Shown: one piece after another, positions 41,751 to 50,786 of the stretch
Position numbering within the stretch: the first letter of the stretch is position 1
How the letters are laid out: the number at the start of each line of letters is the position of its first letter
Origin: G963708325 sp963708325
Lineage (GTDB): Bacteria > Actinomycetota > Thermoleophilia > Solirubrobacterales > 70-9
DNA: 64,000 nt
Assembly (NCBI GenBank): GCA_963708325.1
Contig: OY970203.1
Coordinates: forward strand, 496,001 to 560,000
Reading direction: 5' to 3'
The notes under the pieces: model-generated
Database searches by the model: none
The model's input: only the letters and a program-made list of their open reading frames with translations
What the model was told of the DNA's origin: nothing
Program-made: the position numbers and the translations under genes

Positions 41751-43376
41751 TTAGTGCGCGGAATACCCGTAGGAGTACGTGTAGTACCCGTACGCGTCGT
41801 CCTCGCCGGTGCCGACACCCGTGACGACCACCCCGGTCGGACGAGGGGGCAGGTGCTCGAGTGCTGACTTCGTTGCCTTCGCCTCCTCCCGCGTCGTCTG
41901 CGAAAGACGAACGCAGAGGATCACGCCGTCCACGTGGGGGACAAGCTCCAGCGCGTCGGCCACCGAAAGGAGCGGGCTGGTGTCGAGCACGACGAGGTCA
42001 TAGGCCTTGCGAATCTTCCGCAGGAACTCCTTGCAGCGTTCGGAGCCGAGCAGCTCGGCGGGGTGTGGCGCAGGGCCTCCCGCCACGATGCAGACCAGGC
42101 GCCTGCGTGGGCGATCGCTGCCGGCGGAGCCGTTCCCGGCGCCGGGCTCGATGTCGCCTTCGCCATGCCCCCCGGATGCCGAGGCCGTGCCGGCGGCGCT
42201 GGATCCGTTCCCGCCGGGTGCCGCGCCGAGGTCGATCGTCTGGAGGATGTCCGCTGGCTTGGCGCGGCCCACGAGATAATCGGTCAGCCCCGGCTCGGGC
42301 GCGAGCGCAAGCCGCGCCGCCAGAGAGGCGCGTCGCAGGTCACATTCCACCAGCAGCGTGCGTTTCCCGGCGACGGCGGCAGCGCCGGCCAGCGAGGCGG
42401 CGACCGTGGACTTGCCCTCCTCGGGAAGGCCGCTGGTCACCACCACTGAGCGCACCGGCGAGTCGGCGCTGAGGAAGTCCAGGTTCGTGCGCAGGACCCG
42501 GAATGCCTCCAGGTCGGTGTCGGAGACGACTCCGGCCCCGTTGGCTGCCAGTCCGGCGTAGCCCAGTGCGGTGTCGTTGACTCTGCCGAGCACCGGCAGG
42601 TCGAGCTGCTCGTGCACCTCGTGCGTGCCACGCAGCCGGCGGTCGAGCGAGTCGCGCAAGAAGGCGGCGACGATGCCGAGCGTGAGCCCGATCAGCGCGC
42701 CGAGAATGGCGTTGCGCACGGGTTTGGGCGATGAGGGCGTCCCGGGCACCTCGGCCAGGCGTTCGATCTCGGCCGGCCGTGTGATGTTGCGGACGGTCTG
42801 AAGCTGGGTCAGCTGCTGCTGGGCGACCGACTGCCTGAACGTCGGGTTCGAGAGGCTTGGGCCCGAGCGCACCTCGCGCTCGAGGTTCCTGACCGCCTTG
42901 TCGAGCTTCCTGCGCAGATTCTGCTCGGCGATCAGGGTCGTCTGGCGCGCGTATTCGTTCGCGAGATCCGCGGCGAACTTAGGATCCCCCGAATGCGCCT
43001 GGATCGTGACCAGGTTTGTGTGGGCGCCAACGCTTGCCGAGACCGAAGCGGCGAGCTCGTCTGCTGACTTCGTCGTTCCGAGCTCCTGCTTCACGCGTTG
43101 CGAGACGGCCGGGCGGTTGATCAAGGCGGCGTTTGCCGCCGCGCGTTCCTGGGGAGACGTCTGCGAGGCGCCGGCGTTCGGCGCTACGAACTGGAGGTCC
43201 TGGAGAACGTCGCGAAACGACATCTGCGCCGATGCCGTGTAGCTCTTGGACTGGGCGAGGGCGATGGCGAGGGCACCCGCGGTGAAGGCCATGGTCACGG
43301 CAAGGATCAGCCAGCGCTGCCTGCGCAAGACGCGCACGTAGTCCTGGAGCGTCGCGTACCGTGGTGTTTCGCTCAT
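41751..43376 (-). CDS. Polysaccharide co-polymerase fused to BY-type tyrosine autokinase (Wzc/CpsCD-like)
   Basis: It controls chain length and export of polysaccharide. The 541-residue protein has a Wzz domain between two membrane helices (residues 21-41 and about 240-260). The cytoplasmic kinase has Walker A (SGLPEEGKSTVAASL, about 315), A' (LLVECDLRRASL) and B (AYDLVVLDTSPLLSVADA). The C-terminal tail contains YGYYTYSYGYSAH, the Tyr cluster for autophosphorylation. A 45-residue Gly/Ser/Ala linker interrupts the kinase after DILQTIDLG. ATG at MSETPRY is chosen because homology begins there. It follows the Wzy-TPR gene. Confidence 0.93.
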   Translation of the reverse strand: MSETPRYATLQDYVRVLRRQRWLILAVTMAFTAGALAIALAQSKSYTASAQMSFRDVLQDLQFVAPNAGASQTSPQERAAANAALINRPAVSQRVKQELGTTKSADELAASVSASVGAHTNLVTIQAHSGDPKFAADLANEYARQTTLIAEQNLRRKLDKAVRNLEREVRSGPSLSNPTFRQSVAQQQLTQLQTVRNITRPAEIERLAEVPGTPSSPKPVRNAILGALIGLTLGIVAAFLRDSLDRRLRGTHEVHEQLDLPVLGRVNDTALGYAGLAANGAGVVSDTDLEAFRVLRTNLDFLSADSPVRSVVVTSGLPEEGKSTVAASLAGAAAVAGKRTLLVECDLRRASLAARLALAPEPGLTDYLVGRAKPADILQTIDLGAAPGGNGSSAAGTASASGGHGEGDIEPGAGNGSAGSDRPRRRLVCIVAGGPAPHPAELLGSERCKEFLRKIRKAYDLVVLDTSPLLSVADALELVPHVDGVILCVRLSQTTREEAKATKSALEHLPPRPTGVVVTGVGTGEDDAYGYYTYSYGYSAH

Positions 43377-43485
43377 CTGGCCGCCGAATCTCGGGGTGTG
43401 CTTCGAGTGTCCGTCCTCGCCGGTTCGGCAGGTATCAGGATAGAGATCGAACGGTGACGGAACCGCCGGTTCGGAGCGGGCGGGC

Positions 43486-45474
43486 TCATCGGCCCGCCTT
43501 CTGCCCGGCCGGGACGACGAAAGTGAAGTAGTAGGGCGCCAGCGCCGGATGCTTCGGGGCAAGCCGCTTGGCCTTGAGCAGCGCCCGGTCGGCGGCGCGC
43601 GCCCTCCCTCGCTCGCCCTCGATGCGCGCGGTCAGCAGCAGCAGATTCGGATTCGTCGGCTCGCGATCGGCGGCATCCTTCATGTCCGCCGCCGCGGCAC
43701 CGAAGTCGCCCGTGCTCTCTTCCACAAGCGCAAGCTGCACGTGCGCATCAGCGCTCCACGGCTCCGCGTCGATCGCGGCGTTCGCGAGATCGCGCCCTCG
43801 CGCCACGTCGCCGCCGGCGACGGCGTTCTCGCTGGACCGGACCCTCTGAGTGGAGACCAGGCCCGGGACCTCAAGGACGGCCATCCCGACCGCGCCGGCG
43901 ACGATCACCGCTCGCGCCCACACCGGGATTCGCGGACGGCGTCGCGACCCCCCTGCGATCGCAATCGACGCCGCCGCCACGGCCAGGGCCGCCACCGCCG
44001 TCAGCTCCCACATCCAGTCCACCCCGGCCTGCACGAGGAAGACGACCAAGGCCGCGGTCATCGCCACGCTTGCGCCAAGGTCACCGCGGCGCTCGAGCCC
44101 ACGGCGCACGTACAGCGCCGCCCCCAACAGCGCGGCGAGGAAGGCGACCACGGCGACGAAGCCCGGATAGCCCAGCTCGGCGAGGCTCTCCAGGTAGATC
44201 GAGTGGGCATCGTGGACGTATTCGGGGGTCTTCTGGTCGCGTAGCCACCAGAACTCGAATGTCCCCGGACCGGTGCCGTCCCACGGATGGGCCCGTGAGG
44301 CGTCGAGCGCCGACGACCACAGGTCGTGCCGGTTTCCGCCCGCGGTGATCAGGCGGGACGCCGGATCGGATCCGGTCGACACCGTCTTCTGGTTCTGGAA
44401 CTCGTTCCAGTACTTGTCGATCGGGCGCCCCGGGGTCGAGCCGACCACGAACGCAACGCCGAGCACGACGATCAGCGCCGGAACGGCGACCCTCGCCGCC
44501 TGCTGCGGAAGACGGATTCGATCCGTGCTCGCCATCGCGGTCAGCCAGGCAACTGCTGCGCACGCGGCTGCCGCGCCGGCGAGGGCGAGCGCCACGCTCC
44601 CCCCGCCCGCCCCTCCGGTGGCGTCTGCGATCTTGTCGTGACTGCGTACGACGAGGATCGCGATGCCGGTGCCGCCGGCGGCGGTCAGCGAGTGGATGAC
44701 GGCGGTCCAGCGGTTGCGGCTGAGGACGACCACCGCGCCGATCGCCACCGTTGCGCCGATCACTCCAGCCCGGGAGTAGGTGAGATAGACCGACAGCCCC
44801 GCAACCGGGACCGCCGCGAGAGCGACGCAGCGCGTCAGGGTGAGGCGGGCGTGGGCGCTCCAGGCCAGCCCGATCGCGACTGCCATTGCGCCCCAGGCGC
44901 CGATGGCATTCCAGTAGTTGAGCGGATAGCTGAGCCGGTCGCTGTCGAGCGCCTGCGCCACCGTGTCGGTGGGCAGCGGCCCGGGGAAGAGCCTGGTGGC
45001 CGTCGCGAAGCCGGCGATGAACAGCGCCGCAACGGACAGACCGCCGGCCGCCGCTCGCCACGTGAACCGGTTCAGCGCCGACAGCGCCAGCACGACCAAT
45101 CCGGCGTAGCCGATCACCCGGGCCAGCTCGGCAAAGGTGCGCCCGCTGCTCTCGGTCCAGGTGAGGCTGAGCGCGGTCAATACGATCAGCACCGCGAGTC
45201 CGGCCGCGGGAAAGACGGCAGCAATGGAAGGGCGGCCGCGAGGGAAGATGCCGACGGCGTAGCCGAGCGCGATCAGCCACCACACCGCCAATGCCGCCTC
45301 CTGGCGGACGACAAGGTCATAGGCGCCGCCGCGCAGGGCCAGATAGGTCGGGATCGCGGCGCCGACGGCAAACGCCGCGGCCCGGCGGGCGAGGAGCCGG
45401 GGCCGACCTGTGCGTTCGCGCCCGCGCCGCCGCGTGTCCGGCGGCGACACCGGCACCGCTGTCCCCGACGTCAA
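43486..45474 (-). CDS. O-antigen ligase/polymerase-like protein with C-terminal TPRs
   Basis: The 662-residue protein has about 12 membrane helices, then a soluble C-terminal region with two or three tetratricopeptide-like helical repeats (GRDLANAAIDAEPWSADAHV, LALVEESTGDFGAAAADMKD, ARAADRALLKAKRLAPKHPA). The ligase signature is AHPWDGTGPGTFEFWWLRDQ and VHDAHSIYLESLAELGYPGF, with the key His and Asn-type loop. Such Wzy_C-TPR proteins act as polymerase or ligase of undecaprenyl-linked glycans. It is the head of a minus-strand unit with the Wzz/kinase, epimerase and GT2 genes, and diverges from the LPLTG protein gene. Confidence 0.9.
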   Translation of the reverse strand: MTSGTAVPVSPPDTRRRGRERTGRPRLLARRAAAFAVGAAIPTYLALRGGAYDLVVRQEAALAVWWLIALGYAVGIFPRGRPSIAAVFPAAGLAVLIVLTALSLTWTESSGRTFAELARVIGYAGLVVLALSALNRFTWRAAAGGLSVAALFIAGFATATRLFPGPLPTDTVAQALDSDRLSYPLNYWNAIGAWGAMAVAIGLAWSAHARLTLTRCVALAAVPVAGLSVYLTYSRAGVIGATVAIGAVVVLSRNRWTAVIHSLTAAGGTGIAILVVRSHDKIADATGGAGGGSVALALAGAAAACAAVAWLTAMASTDRIRLPQQAARVAVPALIVVLGVAFVVGSTPGRPIDKYWNEFQNQKTVSTGSDPASRLITAGGNRHDLWSSALDASRAHPWDGTGPGTFEFWWLRDQKTPEYVHDAHSIYLESLAELGYPGFVAVVAFLAALLGAALYVRRGLERRGDLGASVAMTAALVVFLVQAGVDWMWELTAVAALAVAAASIAIAGGSRRRPRIPVWARAVIVAGAVGMAVLEVPGLVSTQRVRSSENAVAGGDVARGRDLANAAIDAEPWSADAHVQLALVEESTGDFGAAAADMKDAADREPTNPNLLLLTARIEGERGRARAADRALLKAKRLAPKHPALAPYYFTFVVPAGQKAGR

Positions 45475-45578
45475 GCTCTCACCCGTGCGCCGGCACGACG
45501 CGGAAATCGCCGCAATCGTCGCATGACGCGCGCGGGAGGCGTAGGATTGCCACGGTCAGAAAGCGGGAGACGAGGCTT

Positions 45579-46124
45579 GTGAGAGGTTTGGTGGGCAACA
45601 GAGCCACTTACTTTAGACACGGCCGGGGGCTGTTTTCGCTGCTTGCCGCCGTGGTGTTGATGCTGCTCGCGCCGGCAGCGCAGGCCGCCCGCAACTCGAC
45701 GGCGGCTTTCGACGAGTACCAGCCGCCGTGCAGCGTCTATCCGAATCAGCCGGGCTGTGGGGGCCAACACCACAGCGGCCAGCTCGGAAACGGCACCGGC
45801 CAGGGTGCACACGGCCAGAGCGTCGCGCCGGGCGGCGGCACGGTCGGCGGTGGCCCAGGCGGCGGCGGACCGGCCACCGCCGGCGCTCACGGCGGCGGGC
45901 CGAAGCTGGCCGCGGCAGCGGGCGGCCGCGCGCAGGGCGCAGGCGAAGGCTCGAGCGCCGGACAGGCTTCCGGCGGGACGGACCTTCCGCTCACCGGCTA
46001 CCCCGTCACGGGAATCGTCCTGCTGCTCGGTGGTCTGCTCGGGGCTGCGATTCTGGTTCGGGTCGGTATCGCCGGCGCCGGCCGCCTGGGACAGGCACGC
46101 ACGGAGCCGCCGGGCGGAGGATAG
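45579..46124 (+). CDS. Secreted Gly-rich protein with LPLTG cell-wall-sorting-like signal
   Basis: The 181-residue protein has a long N-terminal signal (HGRGLFSLLAAVVLMLLAPA), a short Cys-bearing segment (PPCSVYPNQPGCGG) and about 90 Gly/Ala/His-rich residues. Near the C-terminus DLPLTGYPVTG precedes a hydrophobic helix (IVLLLGGLLGAAILVRVG) and a short Arg-containing tail. This order is that of sortase substrates, with LPLTG as LPxTG. The GTG at 45579 has GGGAGA upstream; GTG at 45591 is also possible. No sortase gene is in the window. It precedes the initiating sugar transferase by 39 bp. Confidence 0.78.
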   Translation: MRGLVGNRATYFRHGRGLFSLLAAVVLMLLAPAAQAARNSTAAFDEYQPPCSVYPNQPGCGGQHHSGQLGNGTGQGAHGQSVAPGGGTVGGGPGGGGPATAGAHGGGPKLAAAAGGRAQGAGEGSSAGQASGGTDLPLTGYPVTGIVLLLGGLLGAAILVRVGIAGAGRLGQARTEPPGGG

Positions 46125-46163
46125 GCCGAAGCCGGGGGAGCGAGAGATGACTGGGGGCACAGG

Positions 46164-47606
46164 GTGGCGATCGACCGCGTAGCCGAAGACATCGCGACGG
46201 TCGCCGAAGCGACCGCCGTCACCACCACTCGTTCCGGGGTGAGCGGAGCGACGCAGGAGGCGATCCGGCGCCGGGACTCCACCTTCCGCCGCGCCCTTGC
46301 TTTCGCGGACTGCACGGCGGCCGCCCTTGCCGTCGTGGTGGGAACGCTTGCGCTGGGAGACGACTCGCTGAACGTCGAATCCCTCCTCGCCCTGCCGCTG
46401 GTGATCCTCGCCGCCAAGGTCTTCGGCCTCTACGACCGCGACGAGAACCGCCTGCACAAGAGCACGCTCGATGAGATCCCCGCGTTGTTCAACCTGGCCA
46501 CCCTGGCTGCCCTACTCTTCTGGCTGTCGGGCCCGCTGATCGTCAACGGCACGCTCGGACAGCGCCAGATCCTCGGTATGTGGGTGCTTTTCTTCGCCGG
46601 GGTGATTGTCACCCGCTCGTTCGCCCGGGTGGTGTCAAGGCGACTGGTGACGACGGAGCGCTGTCTCGTCGTCGGCCATCGCGACCAGATCGACGAGCTG
46701 CGACGCAAGTTCGAGGCCTCGGAGGCGATCAAGGCGCGGGTGGTCCTGTGGATCCCGATCGACGAGTCCGACGAGGGCGTCGACCATCTCGGCCTTCCCG
46801 CCCTGCTCGACGAGGTGGAGGCGCACCGCGTCGTGATCGCGCCCGGCCCCGGGGGGACGGAGGAGCTGCTCGAGGCGATTCGGGAGGTCAAGTCGCGCGG
46901 CGTCAAGGTGAGCGTGCTTCCCGGCGTCTCCCAGATCGTGGGCGCGTCGGTGGAGCGCGATCAGCTCGACGGGATCACGCTGCTGGGCGTGCGACGCTTC
47001 GACATGACGCACTCCTCGCGGGTGCTGAAGCGCTGGTTCGACGTGATCGCATCGGCGCTGCTGATCGGGCTGCTCTCGCCGCTTCTGATCGCGGTCGCGA
47101 TTGCGATCAAGCTCAGCTCGCCCGGATCGGTCCTGTTTTCGCAGACCCGGATCGGCCGCAACGGCGAGCCATTCCAGATCCTCAAGTTCCGCACGATGGT
47201 GACGGGCGCCGACGAGCGAAAGGCGGACCTTCTCCATCTCAACGAGGCCGACGGGCTGTTCAAGCTCAGCGAGGATCCTCGCGTCACGCGGGTCGGCGGG
47301 TGGCTGCGCCGCACAGGGGTGGACGAGCTGCCGCAGCTGTTCAACGTGCTGCGCGGCGAGATGAGCCTGGTGGGGCCGCGGCCACTCATCCCGGAGGAAG
47401 ACGCACTGGTGGAGGGCTGGCAGCGCCGCCGTCTCGAGCTGGCACCGGGGATCACCGGCTACTGGCAGGCGCTGGGCTCGTCCCGCATCCCGCTGCGCGA
47501 CATGGTGATGCTGGACTTCCTCTACGTCGCGGACTGGTCGGTATGGAGCGACGTGCGGATCCTGCTGCGCACGGTTCCGTACGTCATCGGGCGCCGCGGC
47601 CGTTAG
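46164..47606 (+). CDS. Polyprenyl glycosylphosphotransferase (initiating sugar transferase)
   Basis: It transfers a sugar-1-phosphate to undecaprenyl phosphate, the first step of repeat-unit synthesis. The 480-residue protein has four N-terminal membrane helices, a Rossmann-like middle domain and the C-terminal bacterial sugar transferase domain. KRWFDVIASALLIGLLSPLL is the re-entrant helix, GSVLFSQTRIGRNGEPFQIL with KFRTMVTGADERK the catalytic region, and RRTGVDELPQLFNVLRGEMS, LVGPRP and APGITGYWQALGSS the family motifs. The GTG start follows the LPLTG gene. It is probably the WbaP/CpsE-type initiator of this cluster; the sugar is unknown. Confidence 0.93.
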   Translation: MAIDRVAEDIATVAEATAVTTTRSGVSGATQEAIRRRDSTFRRALAFADCTAAALAVVVGTLALGDDSLNVESLLALPLVILAAKVFGLYDRDENRLHKSTLDEIPALFNLATLAALLFWLSGPLIVNGTLGQRQILGMWVLFFAGVIVTRSFARVVSRRLVTTERCLVVGHRDQIDELRRKFEASEAIKARVVLWIPIDESDEGVDHLGLPALLDEVEAHRVVIAPGPGGTEELLEAIREVKSRGVKVSVLPGVSQIVGASVERDQLDGITLLGVRRFDMTHSSRVLKRWFDVIASALLIGLLSPLLIAVAIAIKLSSPGSVLFSQTRIGRNGEPFQILKFRTMVTGADERKADLLHLNEADGLFKLSEDPRVTRVGGWLRRTGVDELPQLFNVLRGEMSLVGPRPLIPEEDALVEGWQRRRLELAPGITGYWQALGSSRIPLRDMVMLDFLYVADWSVWSDVRILLRTVPYVIGRRGR

Positions 47607-48643
47607 CCGGAGCCGTCCAGGGCTCCGCGAAGCGCGAAGTACGCCGGTTTACGCCGGTAGCTGGGATCGAATGGAAGCGCAGCGCCGTAGCCCGGGTACA
47701 TGCCGGGTATCCAGGAGCTGCGATCCGTGAACCCCCAGGTGGTGATCTCCTTGCAACTCGGTTGGCGAGCGCAGATTCGGGCGACGGCCCGGTAAGTCGC
47801 GGCCTGGGCTCGCAGCGCCGCCCGCGTCGCCGGTAGACGCAGGCGGACGTCCATCTCTGTGATCGCGATCTCGAGCCTCAGCGCGGCGAGCCGCCTCATG
47901 TTCTTCGCCAACCCCTCTGGGACTCGCCCGTCCACCAGATGCATCTCCAGGCCTACCCCATCGATTGGCACGCCACGTCTCTTCAGGCTGCGCAACATGG
48001 CAAGGACAGCATCCGATTTGGGCCCCAGGCCCTCGGCGCCGTAGTCGTTGTAGAAGAGCCGGGCGTGGGGGTCAGCCTGGTGCGCCCATCGAAAGGCCTT
48101 CTCGATGTAGCCCGGGCCGATGCCCCGCAGCCAGACGTTGTCCTTGAGCTGCTCGTTGTCACCAATTCCCTCGTTGACGACGTCCCACTCGGCCACGCGC
48201 CCGCGGTAACGGCCCACAACCCTTCGGATGTGATCACGCAGCACTCGCGCGAGCTGGCCCGACGGCACATAGTTGACCCAGGGCGGGTTCAGCGTCCAAA
48301 CGAGGTTGTGACCGTGAACCTGCATCCCGTGCGTCTTGGCGAAACGAACCAGGGAGTCCGCCGGGCCCCAGTCGTAGGCCCCGGGGGAGGGATGAATCGT
48401 CGTCCACTTCATGTCGTTCTCGGGCGTCAGCAAGTCGTACTCACGACCCAGCGTGGCCTCGTACCTGCCGTCCTGATGGATGAGAACAGCCTGGACCGCG
48501 GTACCCACCCGGATGCGCGCGGATTCGCCGATGGCGCGAAGGGAGGATTCGCGGTGGGAGCCGCACCCGGCCAGCACCAGCCCGGCGGTGGCGATCGGAA
48601 CAACCGCTCGGCGAAGCCCACCGCGCTGGCGAGCCCCCATCAC
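47603..48643 (-). CDS. GH10 endo-1,4-beta-xylanase-like lipoprotein
   Basis: GH10 enzymes hydrolyse beta-1,4-xylan or related glycans. The 346-residue protein has a lipobox LVLAGCGS, so it is probably anchored outside the membrane. The barrel shows LTPENDMKWTTIHP, VHGHNLVWTLNPP, AEWDVVNEG (acid/base Glu158), FYNDYGAEG, GLEMHL, EIAITEMDVRL (nucleophile Glu263) and TTWGFTDRSSW. All catalytic residues are present. It abuts argS (next base) and converges with the sugar transferase, overlapping by 4 bp. At the edge of the cluster it may trim the polysaccharide or attack plant xylan (inference). Confidence 0.92.
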   Translation of the reverse strand: MMGARQRGGLRRAVVPIATAGLVLAGCGSHRESSLRAIGESARIRVGTAVQAVLIHQDGRYEATLGREYDLLTPENDMKWTTIHPSPGAYDWGPADSLVRFAKTHGMQVHGHNLVWTLNPPWVNYVPSGQLARVLRDHIRRVVGRYRGRVAEWDVVNEGIGDNEQLKDNVWLRGIGPGYIEKAFRWAHQADPHARLFYNDYGAEGLGPKSDAVLAMLRSLKRRGVPIDGVGLEMHLVDGRVPEGLAKNMRRLAALRLEIAITEMDVRLRLPATRAALRAQAATYRAVARICARQPSCKEITTWGFTDRSSWIPGMYPGYGAALPFDPSYRRKPAYFALRGALDGSG

Positions 48644-50284
48644 CTACATCCGCTCCGGCGCGCCCACCCCGAGCAGGCCCAGCGTCGTCGCGATCGCGCG
48701 CTTGGTCGCCACGCATAGCGTTAGGCGGGCGGACTCGACTCCGTCGCCCTCGGCGCCCACCACCTGGCAGTCGCGGTAGAAGGCGTGGAAGTCGGCGGCG
48801 GTCGCCATCGCGTAGGCGCACAACCGGTGGGGGGCGCGCTTCGCCGCCGCCTCGGCGGCCTCTCCGGGTAGCTCGAGCAGGCGCTTGACCAGCGCGCGCT
48901 CCGACGGATGGACGGGCTCCGTGACGGCGACCGGGTCGGCGGCCAGCGCCCGCCCGGCGGCGTCCTCCCCCGCCTTTCGCAGGATGCTGGCGATCCGCGC
49001 GTGGGCGTACTGGACGTAGTAGACCGGGTTCTCGCTCGACTCCCGCCGCGCCAGGTCGAGGTCGAGGTCGACGGTCGTGTCGTGGCTGCGCTGGAGCATG
49101 AAGAAGCGCGCCGCGTCGGCGCCGATGTCGTCCACCAGCTCGTCGAGCGTGACGAACTCGCCGCGGCGCTTGGACATCTGCGCCCGCTCGCCCGACTCGA
49201 TCACGTGGACGAGCTGCATGATCAGCATCTCCAGCCGGTCCGGGTCGCCGCCCAGCGCCTCGATCGCCGCGCGCATCCGCTCGACGTAGCCGTGATGGTC
49301 GGCGCCGAGCACGTCGATCATCCGCTCCGCTCCGCGCTCGAGCTTGTCGCGGTGGTAGGCGATGTCGGCGGCGAAGTAGGTGGGCTCGCCCCCGGAGCGG
49401 ATCAGCACGCGGTCCTTGTCGTCGCCGAAGCTCGTGGTGCGCAGCCACACGGCGCCCTCGCTGTCGTAGACGTGGCCGGCCGTCCGCAGCGCGGAGACCG
49501 CGGCGTCGATCGCGCCGCGGTCGTGCAGCGCCGCCTCGGAGAACCAGGTGTCGAAGCGCACGCCGAAGCGCTCGAGCGTCGCCCGCACCGCCTCCAGCAT
49601 CGCCTCGACGCCGCGGCCCGCCAGCGCGCTCTGGTCCGCCGGGTCAGCGCCCTCGCCGGCGAGGCGCTCGGCCAGCTCGACCACGTAGTCGCCCTCGTAG
49701 CCGTCCTCGGGCATCTCCGCGCCGGACATCCGCGCCGCGATCGAGGCGGCGAAGCGGTCCACCTGGCCGCCGACGTCATTGACGTAGTACTCGCGCCGCA
49801 CCTCGTGGCCCGCGAACTCGAGGGCGCGCGCAACGGAGTCGCCGTAGGCGGCATGGCGGCCGCCGGCCGCGGTCAGCGGCCCGGTCGGGTTGGCGGAGAC
49901 GAACTCGACGAAGACGCGCTCGGGCGTATCGGCGGTGTCGGAGCCGAAGCGCTCGCCGGCGGCGAGCACCGAGGCGAGGCTGCGCCGGTACCAGGCGTCC
50001 GAGAGGAACAGGTTGACGAACCCCGGCCCCGCCACCTCGACCCGCTCGGCGCTCTCCTCCAGGCGCGAGCCGAGGTCCTCCCGCAGCCGCTCGGCCAGCT
50101 CACGCGGGGCGGCGCCGACCACCGGGGCGAGCAGCATCGCGGCATTGGTCGAGTAGTCGCCCAGCTCGGGCTTTGGCGGCCGCTCCAGCGCGGGGGCGGC
50201 GCCATCGGCCGGCGCGCCTCGCACGGAGTCGGCGGCGGCGTCGATCGCCGCCCGCAGCTCGGCAAGCGGATCGGCGAGGCTCAT
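48644..50284 (-). CDS. argS: Arginyl-tRNA synthetase
   Basis: This class I synthetase charges tRNA-Arg. The 546-residue protein has the N-terminal additional domain, VEFVSANPTGPLTAAGGRHA (the ANPTGP-HIGH region; here the HIGH is divergent, as AAGG), DYVVELAERLAGEG, the GADHHGYVERMRAAIEALGG block, and SGERAQMSKRRGEFVTLDEL (KMSKR loop, about residue 370). DALR-type anticodon-binding residues close the C-terminus. Length is typical. It is next to the GH10 gene and 33 bp from rlmH; regulation is not visible. Confidence 0.95.
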   Translation of the reverse strand: MSLADPLAELRAAIDAAADSVRGAPADGAAPALERPPKPELGDYSTNAAMLLAPVVGAAPRELAERLREDLGSRLEESAERVEVAGPGFVNLFLSDAWYRRSLASVLAAGERFGSDTADTPERVFVEFVSANPTGPLTAAGGRHAAYGDSVARALEFAGHEVRREYYVNDVGGQVDRFAASIAARMSGAEMPEDGYEGDYVVELAERLAGEGADPADQSALAGRGVEAMLEAVRATLERFGVRFDTWFSEAALHDRGAIDAAVSALRTAGHVYDSEGAVWLRTTSFGDDKDRVLIRSGGEPTYFAADIAYHRDKLERGAERMIDVLGADHHGYVERMRAAIEALGGDPDRLEMLIMQLVHVIESGERAQMSKRRGEFVTLDELVDDIGADAARFFMLQRSHDTTVDLDLDLARRESSENPVYYVQYAHARIASILRKAGEDAAGRALAADPVAVTEPVHPSERALVKRLLELPGEAAEAAAKRAPHRLCAYAMATAADFHAFYRDCQVVGAEGDGVESARLTLCVATKRAIATTLGLLGVGAPERM

Positions 50285-50317
50285 CTCATTCCGCTGCTGC
50301 CGGCCGACCGGTCAAGG

Positions 50318-50737
50318 TCAGTAATGGTATGGCTCGCCGGCGAGGATCTTCGCCGCGCGGAAGAGCTGCTCGAACAGGACGACGCGGGCCAGCTGGTGGG
50401 CGAGCGTCGGCGGTCCCAGCGAGATCCGCTCGGCGGCGGCCTCCAGGGCAGCGGCCGGGAGCCCCCGCGGCCCGCCGATCAGCAGGCAGACGTCGCGGGC
50501 GTCGAGCCGGCGGCGGTCCAGCCAGCGGCTCCAGCCGAGCGAGTCGAGCGCCATGCCGCTTCGGTCGAGGGCGACCACGTGGGCGCGGTCGCGCGGCAGC
50601 CGCCGCACCAGCTCGTCGTCGTCGCGGGCCTCGATCACCTCGACGGGCTGGTAGCGGGAGAGCAGCCTGCGGTAGTGCGCGTCGGCCTCAGCGTGCGGTT
50701 CCCGCACCTTGCCGACGCAGATCAGCGTGGTCTTCAC
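50318..50737 (-). CDS. rlmH: RlmH, 23S rRNA pseudouridine-1915 N3-methyltransferase
   Basis: RlmH methylates pseudouridine 1915 in helix 69 of 23S rRNA, using a SPOUT knot. The 139-residue protein starts MKTTLICVGKVREPHAEAD. It has LDRSGMALDSLGW, DVCLLIGGPRGLPAAALEAA (the SAM knot loop), LAHQLARVVLFEQLFRAAKI and ends GEPYHY, the conserved tail that reaches the active site. Length is slightly under the usual 155. It lies 33 bp from argS on the same strand. Confidence 0.93.
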   Translation of the reverse strand: MKTTLICVGKVREPHAEADAHYRRLLSRYQPVEVIEARDDDELVRRLPRDRAHVVALDRSGMALDSLGWSRWLDRRRLDARDVCLLIGGPRGLPAAALEAAAERISLGPPTLAHQLARVVLFEQLFRAAKILAGEPYHY

Positions 50738-50786
50738 GGCGTTGCGATACTAGGCGTGTCCGTCGCCGTCCAGGAGGAGAGGCGCG

